DNA of 12,668 bases, from assembly GCA_025529335.1 (NCBI GenBank), contig JAMYHX010000779.1, positions 1 through 12,668 of the forward strand, in the 5' to 3' direction. The notes beneath the pieces are model-generated. The model was given only the letters and a program-made list of their open reading frames with translations, did no database searches and was not told the origin of the DNA. The position numbers and the translations under genes are program-made. Within the stretch, counting starts at the first letter, position 1. Each line of letters begins with the position of its first letter. Source of the stretch: Rhizopus sp. PT2906 (Eukaryota; Mucoromycota; Mucoromycetes; Mucorales; Rhizopodaceae). Of the stretch, positions 1 through 8,221 are shown one piece after another.

Positions 1-83
1 TAATAAAGAGGTTATATAGAGACTCATTGACTTATACTTCCCTTATAACTTTCAATTGTTCTGATCAATACTTCAATCCTCCA

Positions 84-186
84 AGTTTCACTCACCGAGT
101 AAAATCCGAGTGAAACTCCTAGTTTACTCAGGTTTCATCACCGAGTAAAACGCGCAATTATTTCCAGTGTAAATGCCGGCTCGGTG
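84..186. repeat. Short inverted and direct repeats, possible transposon end
   Basis: A perfect 10-bp inverted repeat, AGTTTCACTC at 84-93 and GAGTGAAACT at 108-117, flanks a 14-bp spacer. The 13-mer TCACCGAGTAAAA occurs at 92-104 and again at 138-150. Its core is also present as TCCGAGTGAAA at 105-115, directly after the first copy, which makes an imperfect 11-bp tandem. Inverted partners TTTACTC (123-129) and CTCGGTG (180-186) face these motifs. Such clustered repeats next to a transposase-like remnant fit the terminal or subterminal repeats of a DNA transposon. I found no matching opposite end in the window, so the element would be partial. Confidence 0.5.
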
Positions 187-197
187 TTATGGAAATG

Positions 198-331
198 CGA
201 CCCGCAAGGCGCTGTTGGACGATTGAGCGAGGACTTCGGAGATACAATTGGAAGGAGAGACCCTTCCAAAAGTTCAAAGGGTCTTAGGGAAGATATCTGC
301 TCAGAAAAATCGAAAGATATTGATTGAATAG
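198..331 (+). pseudogene. Decayed Tc1/mariner-like transposase fragment
   Basis: Two overlapping plus-strand frames together resemble the second helix-turn-helix part of Tc1/mariner transposases. One frame (198-287) reads TIERGLRRYNWKERPFQKF and then hits TAG. The other (ending at TAG 329-331) reads KISAQKNRKILIE, comparable with the family pattern KPLLSxKNRKxRLEW. Switching frames would need a frameshift, and no catalytic DDE/D region follows, so this is a dead fragment if the assignment is right. It lies just inside the repeat cluster at 84-186, as expected for the 5' side of an element. The match is short and made by eye; chance similarity is possible. Confidence 0.35.
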
Positions 332-1412
332 GTCATGGCTCTAAGACGGTAACACTATTAAAGAGTGAACCAGCTGAATTGAAAGTATAAATAAGAAATG
401 TTTTTATAAAATAAACTAGAGACAGTGGCGTGTTTTATGAGATAATCATTATAATAACTCGAGTATAATCTTACAGTAGAGCATACATTCTACTTTACAT
501 TCCTCTATCGCATCTGATAAGAATAACTTATAATAATAATAACAATAACTATAGTAGCTACTAGTATAGCAATAATAATACAAGCATAAATAATGTCAGT
601 GACGACAATAATATAAATAGCAGTCATAGATTCTCTACCCAAGTAAATTCACACACAAGCTTAACTTAATAAAGAATCTAATTCGCAAGTCATCGACTTA
701 ATAGCCTTTTTACAATAACACCAAAGCTGAATACAACAGTACCTGAAGGTACCTTGAACTAATAGATAAACCTCGATCAAAGGCTGTCCCAGTTCTTCCC
801 ATCCTACATGGATGCTTATAGATCAGATAATGATATCCAATTATTGTTATTGTTTGTAGATGTTAAAAAATATAAATATCATTGCTTTATTCATTGTAAA
901 TAAAGATCATCATATATTTCAGTCTCACTGACTTATAGTCCTTTTCCTATTCTTTTTATTATTACTAGTTTTTGTCTCTTACCATTGTATTTGGCAAAAC
1001 AAAGATTAAGTATCTATAGGGCAAATACGATACCGACAGTAAAGTATACGGCAGGCCATCAGATTCTACACTGCTCTGGTGAGGACACTGATCGACAGCT
1101 TTTAAAGATTAATTGAAGTTGAGAGGCATTGTTAAAAAATTTGAAGCATTGGTCAAATGAAGCTTAGCAAGCAAAGAGGAAAATAGTTAGTCAATAGTAT
1201 ACTGCTCAACAATATCAAGAGGGTAAATGGTAGGTAAATGAAGCGATTGCATTCAACATGGTATTATTATTATGGTAAAGAACGGAAGTAATAGGAAAAT
1301 GAAGGCAATCAATACTCTCTCGACTTGTGCTTGTCTAGACAATATGTTTAAGTTACTTTGAAGAAATTTCACCACGTGTGCATCAGCATCCCTAGAGCGG
1401 AGGGCAAAAGTG
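332..1412. other. AT-rich gene-poor stretch
   Basis: I see no supportable gene here. Positions about 525-625 are low-complexity, built from repeated AATAAT/ATAATA trinucleotides. A short minus-strand open stretch around 1253-1412 (its first codon is not part of a recognised gene) shows no family motif. No tRNA-like cloverleaf or long repeat was noticed. Confidence 0.5.
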
Positions 1413-2262
1413 TTAATATGGTATTGTTTGCGAAGAAGCAAGCTGTTCCTTAATAAAGTCAACTGTGGTAGAAATCTCGTCATAGAAGTGGATGGGCAGT
1501 AATCTTACGAACAATCCCATGTCGCTTACGCTGTAACAAAGCATCACTCTATTACAGATAAAACTCTGCGCCTGAAATATTGACAGTGATCAGGTATACG
1601 TGCTCAAATAGTCAATAAGGAAGCACCACTGTCAGAGAAACAGATGTGGTAAGTCAACATCTCGTATCGGTAATCATAATTGCGGGATATTTCTAAATAA
1701 ACACGACTGTTGCCAGGAACCGTTCTCCACAAACATTACTGCAGTACAACATTATATCTTTTACTATGCCAAATCTCTAAAGCCTGGCATCCAAATGAAC
1801 CAACAAATAATTATAAGTACACACGATATCACTAAGATTAATCTTATGTAATAGACAAATACTCTGGAATAGCTCGAATGATGTGTCCTTATGTAGTAAT
1901 GTAATTAACAATGACGTTCCCACAATTAATGGTAGAGGTTAGCCTAAGTTCAACTTGAATAGTTTGAGAACCTGTTTTAACAGACGCACTCAAGCTGACA
2001 TTGACATGGAAAGGTTTATGTAGTTCAGAGTGGAACAATGGTTAAAGTTGCTGGAGGCACTTAGAGAAGATATGCCAGCTTCAAAGATAAGAGGAACACT
2101 GTCAGCTGTAATGAAATACTCTTTGAGGTGAGATCTATAGGTGATGGAAGCATAGGTTGGAGAATTAACGCCAGAAGTATGAGGTAAATAATTTCCAGAT
2201 GAGTGCAAAGTTAAGATTGAAGAGTCGTCGTCTTGATCTGAAGTGGTAGATAACAGAGAGAG
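1413..2262 (-). other. Unassigned minus-strand open stretches, possible relic gene
   Basis: Three open stretches lie in the same strand and order: 2262-1990 (91 codons with stop, preceded by an acceptor-like TTGGTAG), 2041-1889 (51 codons, different frame, overlapping the first) and 1589-1413 (59 codons). The second contains a hydrophilic/hydrophobic alternation (VNVSLSASVKTGSQTIQVEL) that looks like a beta-rich domain. I could not join them with convincing introns and recognise no family. They could be a decayed gene, an intron-rich gene I cannot resolve, or chance. Most of 1600-1880 is stop-rich in all frames. Confidence 0.2.
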
Positions 2263-2289
2263 CTACCAACCTGTGTGTCAGCAAAATGG

Positions 2290-2305
2290 AAAAAAAAAAA
2301 AAAAA
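2290..2305. repeat. A16 homopolymer tract
   Basis: An uninterrupted run of 16 A lies about 85 bp upstream of the POP7 start codon. Poly(dA:dT) tracts in fungal promoters are known to keep nucleosomes away, so it may mark the POP7 promoter. That role is an inference. Confidence 0.7.
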
Positions 2306-2389
2306 GAGCGGGCATAATTGTGACTCTCTTTATTGAAAATGAAAAAATATCCAAAATTCAAAATAAGCGTGTGTTCTTTTAGTTGATCC

Positions 2390-3021
2390 ATGGCAGAGAC
2401 AAATTATAAAAAGAGATCACTCATTGAAGGTTAACATTCCTAAACTCGCTATTATTATTTCTCTTGGAGAAGAAAAAGCTAATGTAGTATTTAGGTTCCA
2501 TCCATAAACGAAAGCCTCAAAGACCAGCCTCTGTGCCAACTGACATTTATGTTGCTAGCAATAGTAAATCATCAGCTATTGTAAATAGAGTCAAGAGACT
2601 AATGCTAAAAGAAAAGTAAAGCCAATAGTTAACCAATTAAATATAATATCTCACATCTTCTACAGCCATAATACCGTCACCATTCACGGACTAGGGGCCA
2701 TGGTCACACGAGCCATTTCAATAGCTTTACGAGCGCAAGAAACCCTCAACAATCAAATTGAATTAAAACCAACGACAGAAACTATTGTTCTGACGGATGA
2801 TATTATACCCGATGATATGGTATGCGGCATAGACTACGTGTGCGTATGCGACTAGTGTGTTAACCATTCTATAGGAAAAAGATCAGAATACACAACAGAG
2901 ACTGAATTCTGCTATATGTATCAAACTAGAAGCAAAAGAGGGACTATCCAAATTACAAAAGAGAACAGGTAAAATCATTCATCGCCCATCTAGGAATAGA
3001 AGAAATAGGGTATGGTCATAA
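2390..3021 (+). CDS. POP7: RNase P/RNase MRP subunit Pop7/Rpp20-like protein
   Basis: Four exons (2390-2429, 2495-2615, 2666-2819, 2875-3021) encode about 153 residues; the introns are 65, 50 and 55 bp with GT-AG ends, and the phases match exactly. The protein is a small Alba-fold subunit of the tRNA-processing RNase P and the rRNA-processing RNase MRP, where Pop7 pairs with Pop6/Rpp25. Recognition rests on the order of conserved stretches: RPxSxPTDIYVAS near residues 20-32, VTIHGLGAMVTRAISIALRAQ in the middle (human Rpp20 has VHGLGLAINRAINIALQLQ), TETIVLTDD, and RLNSAICIKLEA near the end (human RNNSAIHIRVFR). The start at 2390 is the only ATG that joins in phase with exon 2. An arginine-rich tail (HRPSRNRRNR) follows the domain. 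The gene converges with the GCFC gene, 29 bp between stops. Confidence 0.88.
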
Positions 3022-3025
3022 TAAA
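3020..3025 (+). terminator. Poly(A) signal of POP7
   Basis: AATAAA overlaps the POP7 stop codon (TAA at 3019-3021). Cleavage a little downstream would place the mRNA end inside the 3' part of the opposing GCFC gene. Confidence 0.5.
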
Positions 3026-3050
3026 TTATCCCTTGTTGTCATTGTTATTA

Positions 3051-5815
3051 TTATTTTCTTTGTAAAACGGACAATAGTGACAACATCTCGTTATGCAGTT
3101 GTGCATCAAGTGGATCAAGCTGTGGTTGTAGAATAGGTGTAATAAGTCTAGTGGATACGATATTAACAAGTCGATCAAGTTGATCTCTGGATATTTGTCG
3201 ACGTAAAAAGGCCAAGGTCTTTAGATATTTACACTGGCTCCAAAAAAATCGATGCTTAGCCTCTATAGCCTCTTGATCCAAATTTGATTTGAGTGTACTC
3301 GTCTCTACAACATCTGCGATACGACTAATTTGTTTTTCTAAAGTATGAACAAGTTCAATGGCGAGATCCTATCATTTCAGTCATTAGAAAAAAAATACAT
3401 ACACATGGAGAAACAATTACATACCTTGTAAGCTTTTTCGTTTGGATCCACATAATAAGAGACTTGCTCCATAACCTGCGAAGCATGTCTCATTTGTCTT
3501 GAGGAACGAGCATTCAATGTTTCCAAATAACTTTTGACTTTCTTTATAATCACCTTTTCAACTATTTTATTCAACATTTCAGTGTCAGGGTCTTCATGTT
3601 CTGATGATAGCCCGTACTCTGATAAAGTCCTATGCCACTCCATACTATCAAATTCTAAGGAATCCTAAATGGGTGTGTATAAGCATATTGGATAAAAATC
3701 ACATCTACTTTTGGCACACTTACACAAAATGGGTTCCAGGTTACCAATTCTAAGCGAACATAAAATTCAAAAGCGGTTGGTAAACTCAGGCTGCCATAAG
3801 CCTTTTGATAATCGTCATAATACATCGTCTTCCATGCTTCAAACTTGCTCTTCACAGCTGCAAGAGATTTAAATTCATTATTCACATCATTCATCATATT
3901 GTTAACTTGAGCCATTTCGATATCCTGTAATTTATCATCCCTTTGTATAATATGTTCTTCTTGCAGCTCATCATCTGTCCATAGCCCCTGTTCTCTTGTA
4001 GCTTCTTCACCTGATAATTCAGCAAGATCGGCTTGCCTTGCTATACGTTGAATTCGTTCTTCTCTTCTGCGACGTCGCGCTGTGTCCGAATTTTTTAAAT
4101 CCTTCATTCTACCAAATTCATCCAAATCCCCATCTTCTTCTGTTTCATTGCCTGTATATTGGACTTGGGCAAATAGTGATAGATCATCTATTGTATTTTG
4201 CCATTGACGAGAGATAATCACCTCTGCATCGGAAGCAAACATGCTGTGAGCCTTTTCTTCTAAATCCTCGAGTTCTGGAAACTGTATAGAAGTAAATCGA
4301 TAAGCAACATAACAGAAGCTTTTGTTATCTATCTTGTTTACCTTTGCATCCAAAAACTCTCCAAGGTCGTTAGCAAATTGTGAGAGCTCCTGAAAATAAG
4401 TATATCTGCCACTTCCTCTTTCAATTTCTCTTTCAATATCCCTTTCTGTCGTTTTTAATGAATCCATTGATTTCTGTGCCTCTGCCAGGTTGTTTTTGTG
4501 CTGTTCCATTGAAAATGCCATGTCATTTGCCGCCAAATTCAAAGAGCTCATCACATCTGCCAGAGTAGGTAATGCAGCTGACTCGGGTACTATATAAATT
4601 GATTTTAGAAAGTCAAAATGATATACAGGTGCAATTTGTTTCATACCTTGTGCTGGTCTATAGTTGAGCGGTGCTGCAAATGGATCGTTGCTTTTTCTTT
4701 GAGTCTTTGCACCTCCAAACTTAATCATATCCTCTTCCCATCTTCCAATATCTTCTGACTGCTCCTCATCCTGTTCAGCTTCGTCAATCATTTCACGTAG
4801 ATCGTCTCTACGCTCTTTTTCCATAGCTTTTGCTTTGCCTTGGTTTATCGTAAAGGATCCTCCGACATACTTGTCAAATTCTAAAATACTCACAGTTGTT
4901 AAAACGAACCCTCAATTTCTTCTTTTCAATATAACCTACCTGCTTCACCATCATCTCCTATATCATCTTCCTCTCTTATTAATCTTCCGCTACTCTATTT
5001 TTCATAGTGATAAGTGCCTCTTCTCACCTTTTATTCTATTGTAAAACTTACCAACTCTGTCTCATCTTTACTGTCCAAAGCTATAAACCCATCGTCCTGA
5101 TCCCGAATTGTAAATCCCTTTCTCATTTGTTCTCGCTTCTTTTTGGCAGCCAAGATCGCACTTGCATCGGGAATTCCTGATATTTCTGTTGTGGGATTTG
5201 CTGTAGAAGGGAACTTTTCATGTAACAAAGCGTCTTCTGAAGACATTGTTGATTTTGCTGATAGACTTGGTGTGGCTGCGCGAAGTTCGTTCAAAGTGGC
5301 TATGTCATAACTTGTTGTTGTCGTATGGGTTGTGGTGTCTGTCAGATCTGCCAAAGGATTTAAGTCTCTATGCACAGAAGGCGAAATATTAATTGTCTAC
5401 TGCGTTAAAGCTTTCCTTTCTTTTCTACATTACTCTCTTATCTGAAGTTTGTATCCTTTATTTGTCTTCTTTACTTGAAATTCTTCGACTCCTTCTCCTC
5501 CTTCTTCCTAAATTCTTTCAGTTAACCAAGTTGAGCATGAGCAACAATATCAAAAATAGTACCTCTTGATCGAAGCTTAATGAAATGGTCTTTTTGGCCT
5601 CTCTTTTCTTTTTCTTTTCTGCTAGCGATGTTATTGTCTTTTGAACGATGGTTTCTATAATTTCATAATGTTATTGTCCTCTCTTTTTTTTTTTTTTTTT
5701 TTGCTAATTCCTTGTTAATCAGTTAAATATTACCTTCATTGACAGTCTCTGGTTCATCGTCTGCAGTGTCTATCTTTCGTCGAATGTTCTTTGCGCGAGA
5801 AGATTTCTTAAACAT
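3051..5815 (-). CDS. PAXBP1: GCFC/PAXBP1-family intron-lariat spliceosome disassembly factor
   Basis: Ten exons: 5815-5734, 5654-5563, 5507-5434, 5367-5052, 4994-4940, 4880-4647, 4589-4342, 4281-3724, 3664-3425, 3368-3051. They encode about 738 residues; all phases agree. In animals this family (PAXBP1, GCFC2) includes partners of TFIP11 and DHX15 acting on the intron-lariat spliceosome; yeast Ntr2 is the distant counterpart. The protein is expected in the nucleus. The N-terminus MFKKSSRAKNIRRK matches the basic start of human PAXBP1. TISLSFDQE closes exon 2, and the IPDASAILAAKKKREQ motif lies at residues 148-163. RWEEDMIKFGG precedes a coiled-coil region with GSGRYTYFQEL, then DEFGR and an Arg-rich stretch (about 421-447). 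The C-terminal GCFC domain starts near KFEAWKTMYYDDYQKAYG (513-530) and continues through LPTAFEFYVRLELVTWNPF, EYGL and VEKVIIKKV to the end. Two introns (4646-4590 and 4341-4282) are multiples of three without stops, so an intron-retaining reading is possible; the spliced form aligns better. Exon 3's donor is the least certain junction. Confidence 0.87.
5684..5702. repeat. T19 tract (A19 in sense) in intron 1 of the GCFC gene
   Basis: Nineteen T in a row on the plus strand lie inside the first intron, about 30 nt before the acceptor at 5655 in the sense direction. An A tract rather than a U tract upstream of an acceptor is atypical. An 11-bp direct repeat, ATGTTATTGTC at 5628-5638 and 5668-5678, spans the same intron-exon border. 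Confidence 0.75.
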
Positions 5816-6367
5816 TTTACAAGTAGAAATAAAAAAAAAATATAAAAGGAAAGAAAAGGTTTATTTTATTTTATTTTTTACTTTTTTAATTAATGCACGA
5901 CAAGAGCAATCATGTTACTTTGGGTCATGAGCTCCTCTTTAAAGCTTTCTATAACATATAAAAGATACAAAAAAGTGAGTATTTACAGTAATTAACAAAA
6001 GATACATGTCAGAAACAGTTTATAAGGAATATAAACATGAGCACCTATCTTGGCTTCTTTTTATGAACTGTTATAGAGACTATTGAAAGGACATTCTTTT
6101 ACAGACAGTACACATCTTTATGTCTCTTTTTATTTGCATAAACTTGGTTACCAGGATCAGCAACACGATCTTGTATTAATTCATCACACGTGAGATTATA
6201 TATATAATATATATATCAAATTTTATCAGTAAGAACGTCTAAGATATTCTAAGAGCATCTCATGAGTTCGTTTGAGAACCTTCCTGCCTCCTTAATGTTA
6301 TCCACCAAGAGTCATTTTACATAATTGACACATGCTTTATGATAAACAAGATGAGCCTTTAATTTCC
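5816..6367. promoter_or_regulatory. Shared divergent intergenic region
   Basis: This stretch separates the start of the GCFC gene (minus) from the secreted-protein gene (plus) and must hold both promoters. Visible elements are a palindromic CACGTG box at 6187-6192 (the binding core of bHLH factors), directly followed by an alternating AT run at about 6196-6216 that could melt or form cruciforms. No gene was found in it. Confidence 0.45.
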
Positions 6368-6375
6368 TATATAAG
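6368..6375 (+). promoter_or_regulatory. TATA box
   Basis: TATATAAG lies 50 bp upstream of the ATG at 6418. The spacing is about the same as for the TATA boxes of the gene at 8222 and of the kinase gene. Confidence 0.6.
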
Positions 6376-6417
6376 AAACCCGTTATTTTATAGTCGACAG
6401 AAATCCAATATCTCAAA

Positions 6418-7268
6418 ATGAAACCTTTATCCTTTGTTTCGCTTCTGGTCCTTTCTACAATAAGCACTCAAGCTTTGGCTGCTCCATTGGATACCTCTGC
6501 TGATGTCAACGTTAAAGAATCAAATCAAGAATACCCTACTGAGGCACAAGTAATCCCTTCCTTTGATACAGTAAATCCGCTTATGTCCCCTGAGCAGCTT
6601 GAGCGTCGTTCGCATAAACATCATGGTGGCTGTGGGTGTGGAGGCGGAGGATGGTGGAGCCGTAAGCGTGATGGCAATACAGAGAGATTGCCTGCATCTT
6701 CTGAGCAGTTTGAACGTCGCTGGCACCAAAATGGTGGCGGCTGTGGTTGTAAAGGCGATGGACGTGGTTGTGGGTGTGGTAAATTGATGGACAGTAAACG
6801 TGCTGTGTAAGTTTATGATTGGGTTTTTATTGGAGAAACTAACATTCTATTACCCATAGCAAACGACAGATTACGCCTCCTACTCCTCCTACCCCTCCTA
6901 CACCGTCAAATATCCTTCCATGGCCATGGATGTGGCCCTACTACTATCCTGGCACTGCCATTCCTATCTACCCAATTGGAGAAATCCCACCAACACCGCC
7001 CACCCCTCCTACTCCTCCTACCTGGAGTGGTGTCACGCCACCCACACCACCCACCCCTCCATCTCCTCCCGTACTCTTTCCTGTTGGTCTTCCTATACCT
7101 CTGAGGCAACTTTGGCGCCCAGGTCGCCCAGGCCTCCCAGGCACTCCAGGCGCTCCACCTACTCCTCCCACGCCCCCTACTCCTCCTACACCACCAGGCG
7201 GTGGAATCGGTCGTGGCCCACCTACTCCTCCCACTCCTCCTACACCCCCTACCCCTCCTCGAGCTTAG
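6418..7268 (+). CDS. Secreted Kex2-site, Gly/Cys-rich and TPP-repeat protein
   Basis: Two exons (6418-6806, 6860-7268) around a 53-bp intron (GTAAGT donor, ACTAAC branch site, ATAG acceptor) encode about 265 residues of no family I recognise. Residues 1-21 form a signal peptide with likely cleavage after ALA. A pro-region follows to residue 62. Dibasic Kex2-type sites occur at 63-64 (RR), 82-84 (RKR), 100-101 (RR), 127-128 (KR) and 131-132 (KR). Two related cassettes, from SPEQLERR (57) and SSEQFERR (94), carry Gly-rich CxC motifs: C72/C74, C109/C111 and C118/C120. Exon 2 encodes a proline-rich tail with blocks of TPP repeats, an aromatic patch (WPWMWPYYY, 151-159) and a short GxxGxP collagen-like run (218-227). 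If Kex2 cuts occur, several Cys-Gly peptides and one large TPP fragment would be released. A cell-wall or extracellular role is likely but unproven. The smaller relative at 8222 has the same order of parts. Confidence 0.8.
6586..6765 (+). repeat. Two-copy internal repeat (unit spacing 111 bp)
   Basis: The copies begin at 6586 and 6697, 37 codons apart and in frame. Shared pattern at protein level: S-x-E-Q-(L/F)-E-R-R-x-H-x-x-x-G-G-C-G-C. The DNA of the copies has diverged, mainly at third positions, which suggests an old duplication kept under protein-level selection. Confidence 0.7.
6870..7265 (+). repeat. Interrupted 9-bp (CCN ACN CCN) coding minisatellite
   Basis: Clusters of Pro-Thr-Pro codons (CCT/CCC/CCA, ACT/ACC/ACA/ACG) occur at about 6874-6903, 6989-7021, 7040-7068, 7159-7194 and 7219-7260. 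They are separated by unique segments. Codon choice varies between units, so the array is not a fresh expansion. The opposite strand and a shifted frame are open only because of this repeat and are not genes. Confidence 0.75.
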
Positions 7269-7298
7269 CAACTTTCTTAAATGCTTATATTACTGATA

Positions 7299-7304
7299 AA
7301 TAAA
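7299..7304 (+). terminator. Poly(A) signal of the first secreted-protein gene
   Basis: AATAAA lies about 30 bp past the stop codon at 7266-7268. Confidence 0.55.
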
Positions 7305-8167
7305 GCAGCCCACAGTTAGTTTTCCGGTCCCTATACCAACTATGTTTTCTAATATCATACCATTGTCTCTTTATCTCAGTTTATTGTAAGTAATATATAT
7401 AGATTTCATTATAAAAGCCTTGTCGCTCTATTTTATTTCTTTATAAATTATGAAACAATGATTCTTAACTATCGGCTTTACAATTACTTGTTCTCAATTA
7501 TGATATTGTTCTACAGCTTCTCTCTCTAAGTGACATTACATATGCTTGTTGAGAATTACTCACGGGGAAGCGACATTGATACACAAAACTATTCTCAAGC
7601 TCTAAGTCCTACTTGTGAGAATGAGGGGGTGCGTGCTTTCAAAATATTCATTAGGGCCAAGGTAATAGAAAAAAGGGACTTAAGAAAAGACATTCGAAGG
7701 AATATGTATTTTATTTGAAATCAAAAGCTGTGCTATTGAAACTTGGTTGTATGCCACAGTTTAGTAGAAAAGCCTCTGGTTCATTACTTCAACCTTAGTA
7801 AGGCTATTTATACCATATATTTATAGCTAATAAACGCATCTCTTTTACTGTAATATGATCAGATATTTTTACAAGAAGTACAAGATTCGGAAAAGCTTCA
7901 TTATATGCTCTTCTTGCATAAATATTAAAGAGAGAACATGTCCATTCTAATGTATACAGTAGAACTTACTAAGAAGGGACTCTAGCATCATAAGCAATAT
8001 GCGGTATTTAGGACACTACTTGTATATCACCACATTCAAGCACACGTCATTTATACTCTCACATTTGGATAAAAAGGCACCTCTTACTCCTTTTTGTGCA
8101 TCTCAAAGACGCTTCATAAACCATTTTAGCTTTATGGTAAATGATAGACGAGCGTCTCTCAATTTAA
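7305..8167. other. Intergenic region between the two secreted-protein genes
   Basis: No gene is supported. A plus-strand open stretch ending at 7718 (58 codons from the ATG at 7542) shows no signal peptide, known motif or clear promoter. An ACGTCA (CRE-like half site) at 8044-8049 lies about 180 bp upstream of the next start codon and may belong to its promoter. Confidence 0.45.
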
Positions 8168-8176
8168 TATAAATAG
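8168..8176 (+). promoter_or_regulatory. TATA box
   Basis: TATAAATAG lies 54 bp upstream of the ATG at 8222, a clear core promoter for the small secreted protein. Confidence 0.65.
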
Positions 8177-8221
8177 TCAATTAGTTCTCTTATTATTTTG
8201 TCTTTTACCTACACTCAAAGC

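Noticed and set aside
2970..2993. A fourth intron in POP7 from GTAAAATC to the next TAG
   Set aside because: It would be only 24 bp; reading through gives an uninterrupted frame to the stop codon beside the poly(A) signal.
4380..5044. Plus-strand open frames at 4380-4568 and 4835-5044
   Set aside because: They lie antisense to GCFC exons with recognisable protein similarity and show no features of their own.
6520..6787. Other open frames overlapping exon 1 of the secreted gene
   Set aside because: They are shadows of the signal-peptide-bearing frame and have no promoter or domain support of their own.
6906..7303. Long open frames on the minus strand and in a second plus frame across the TPP region
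   Set aside because: They exist because the CCNACNCCN repeat has few stops in any frame; only the frame that joins exon 1 in phase gives a coherent secreted protein.
7530..7718. Plus-strand open frame between the secreted genes
   Set aside because: It is short, has no motif or signal peptide, and its length is within chance for AT-rich DNA.
8198..8221. Upstream extension of the small secreted protein to 8198
   Set aside because: It would begin at TTG and push the signal peptide inward; the ATG at 8222 fits the TATA box and signal peptide.
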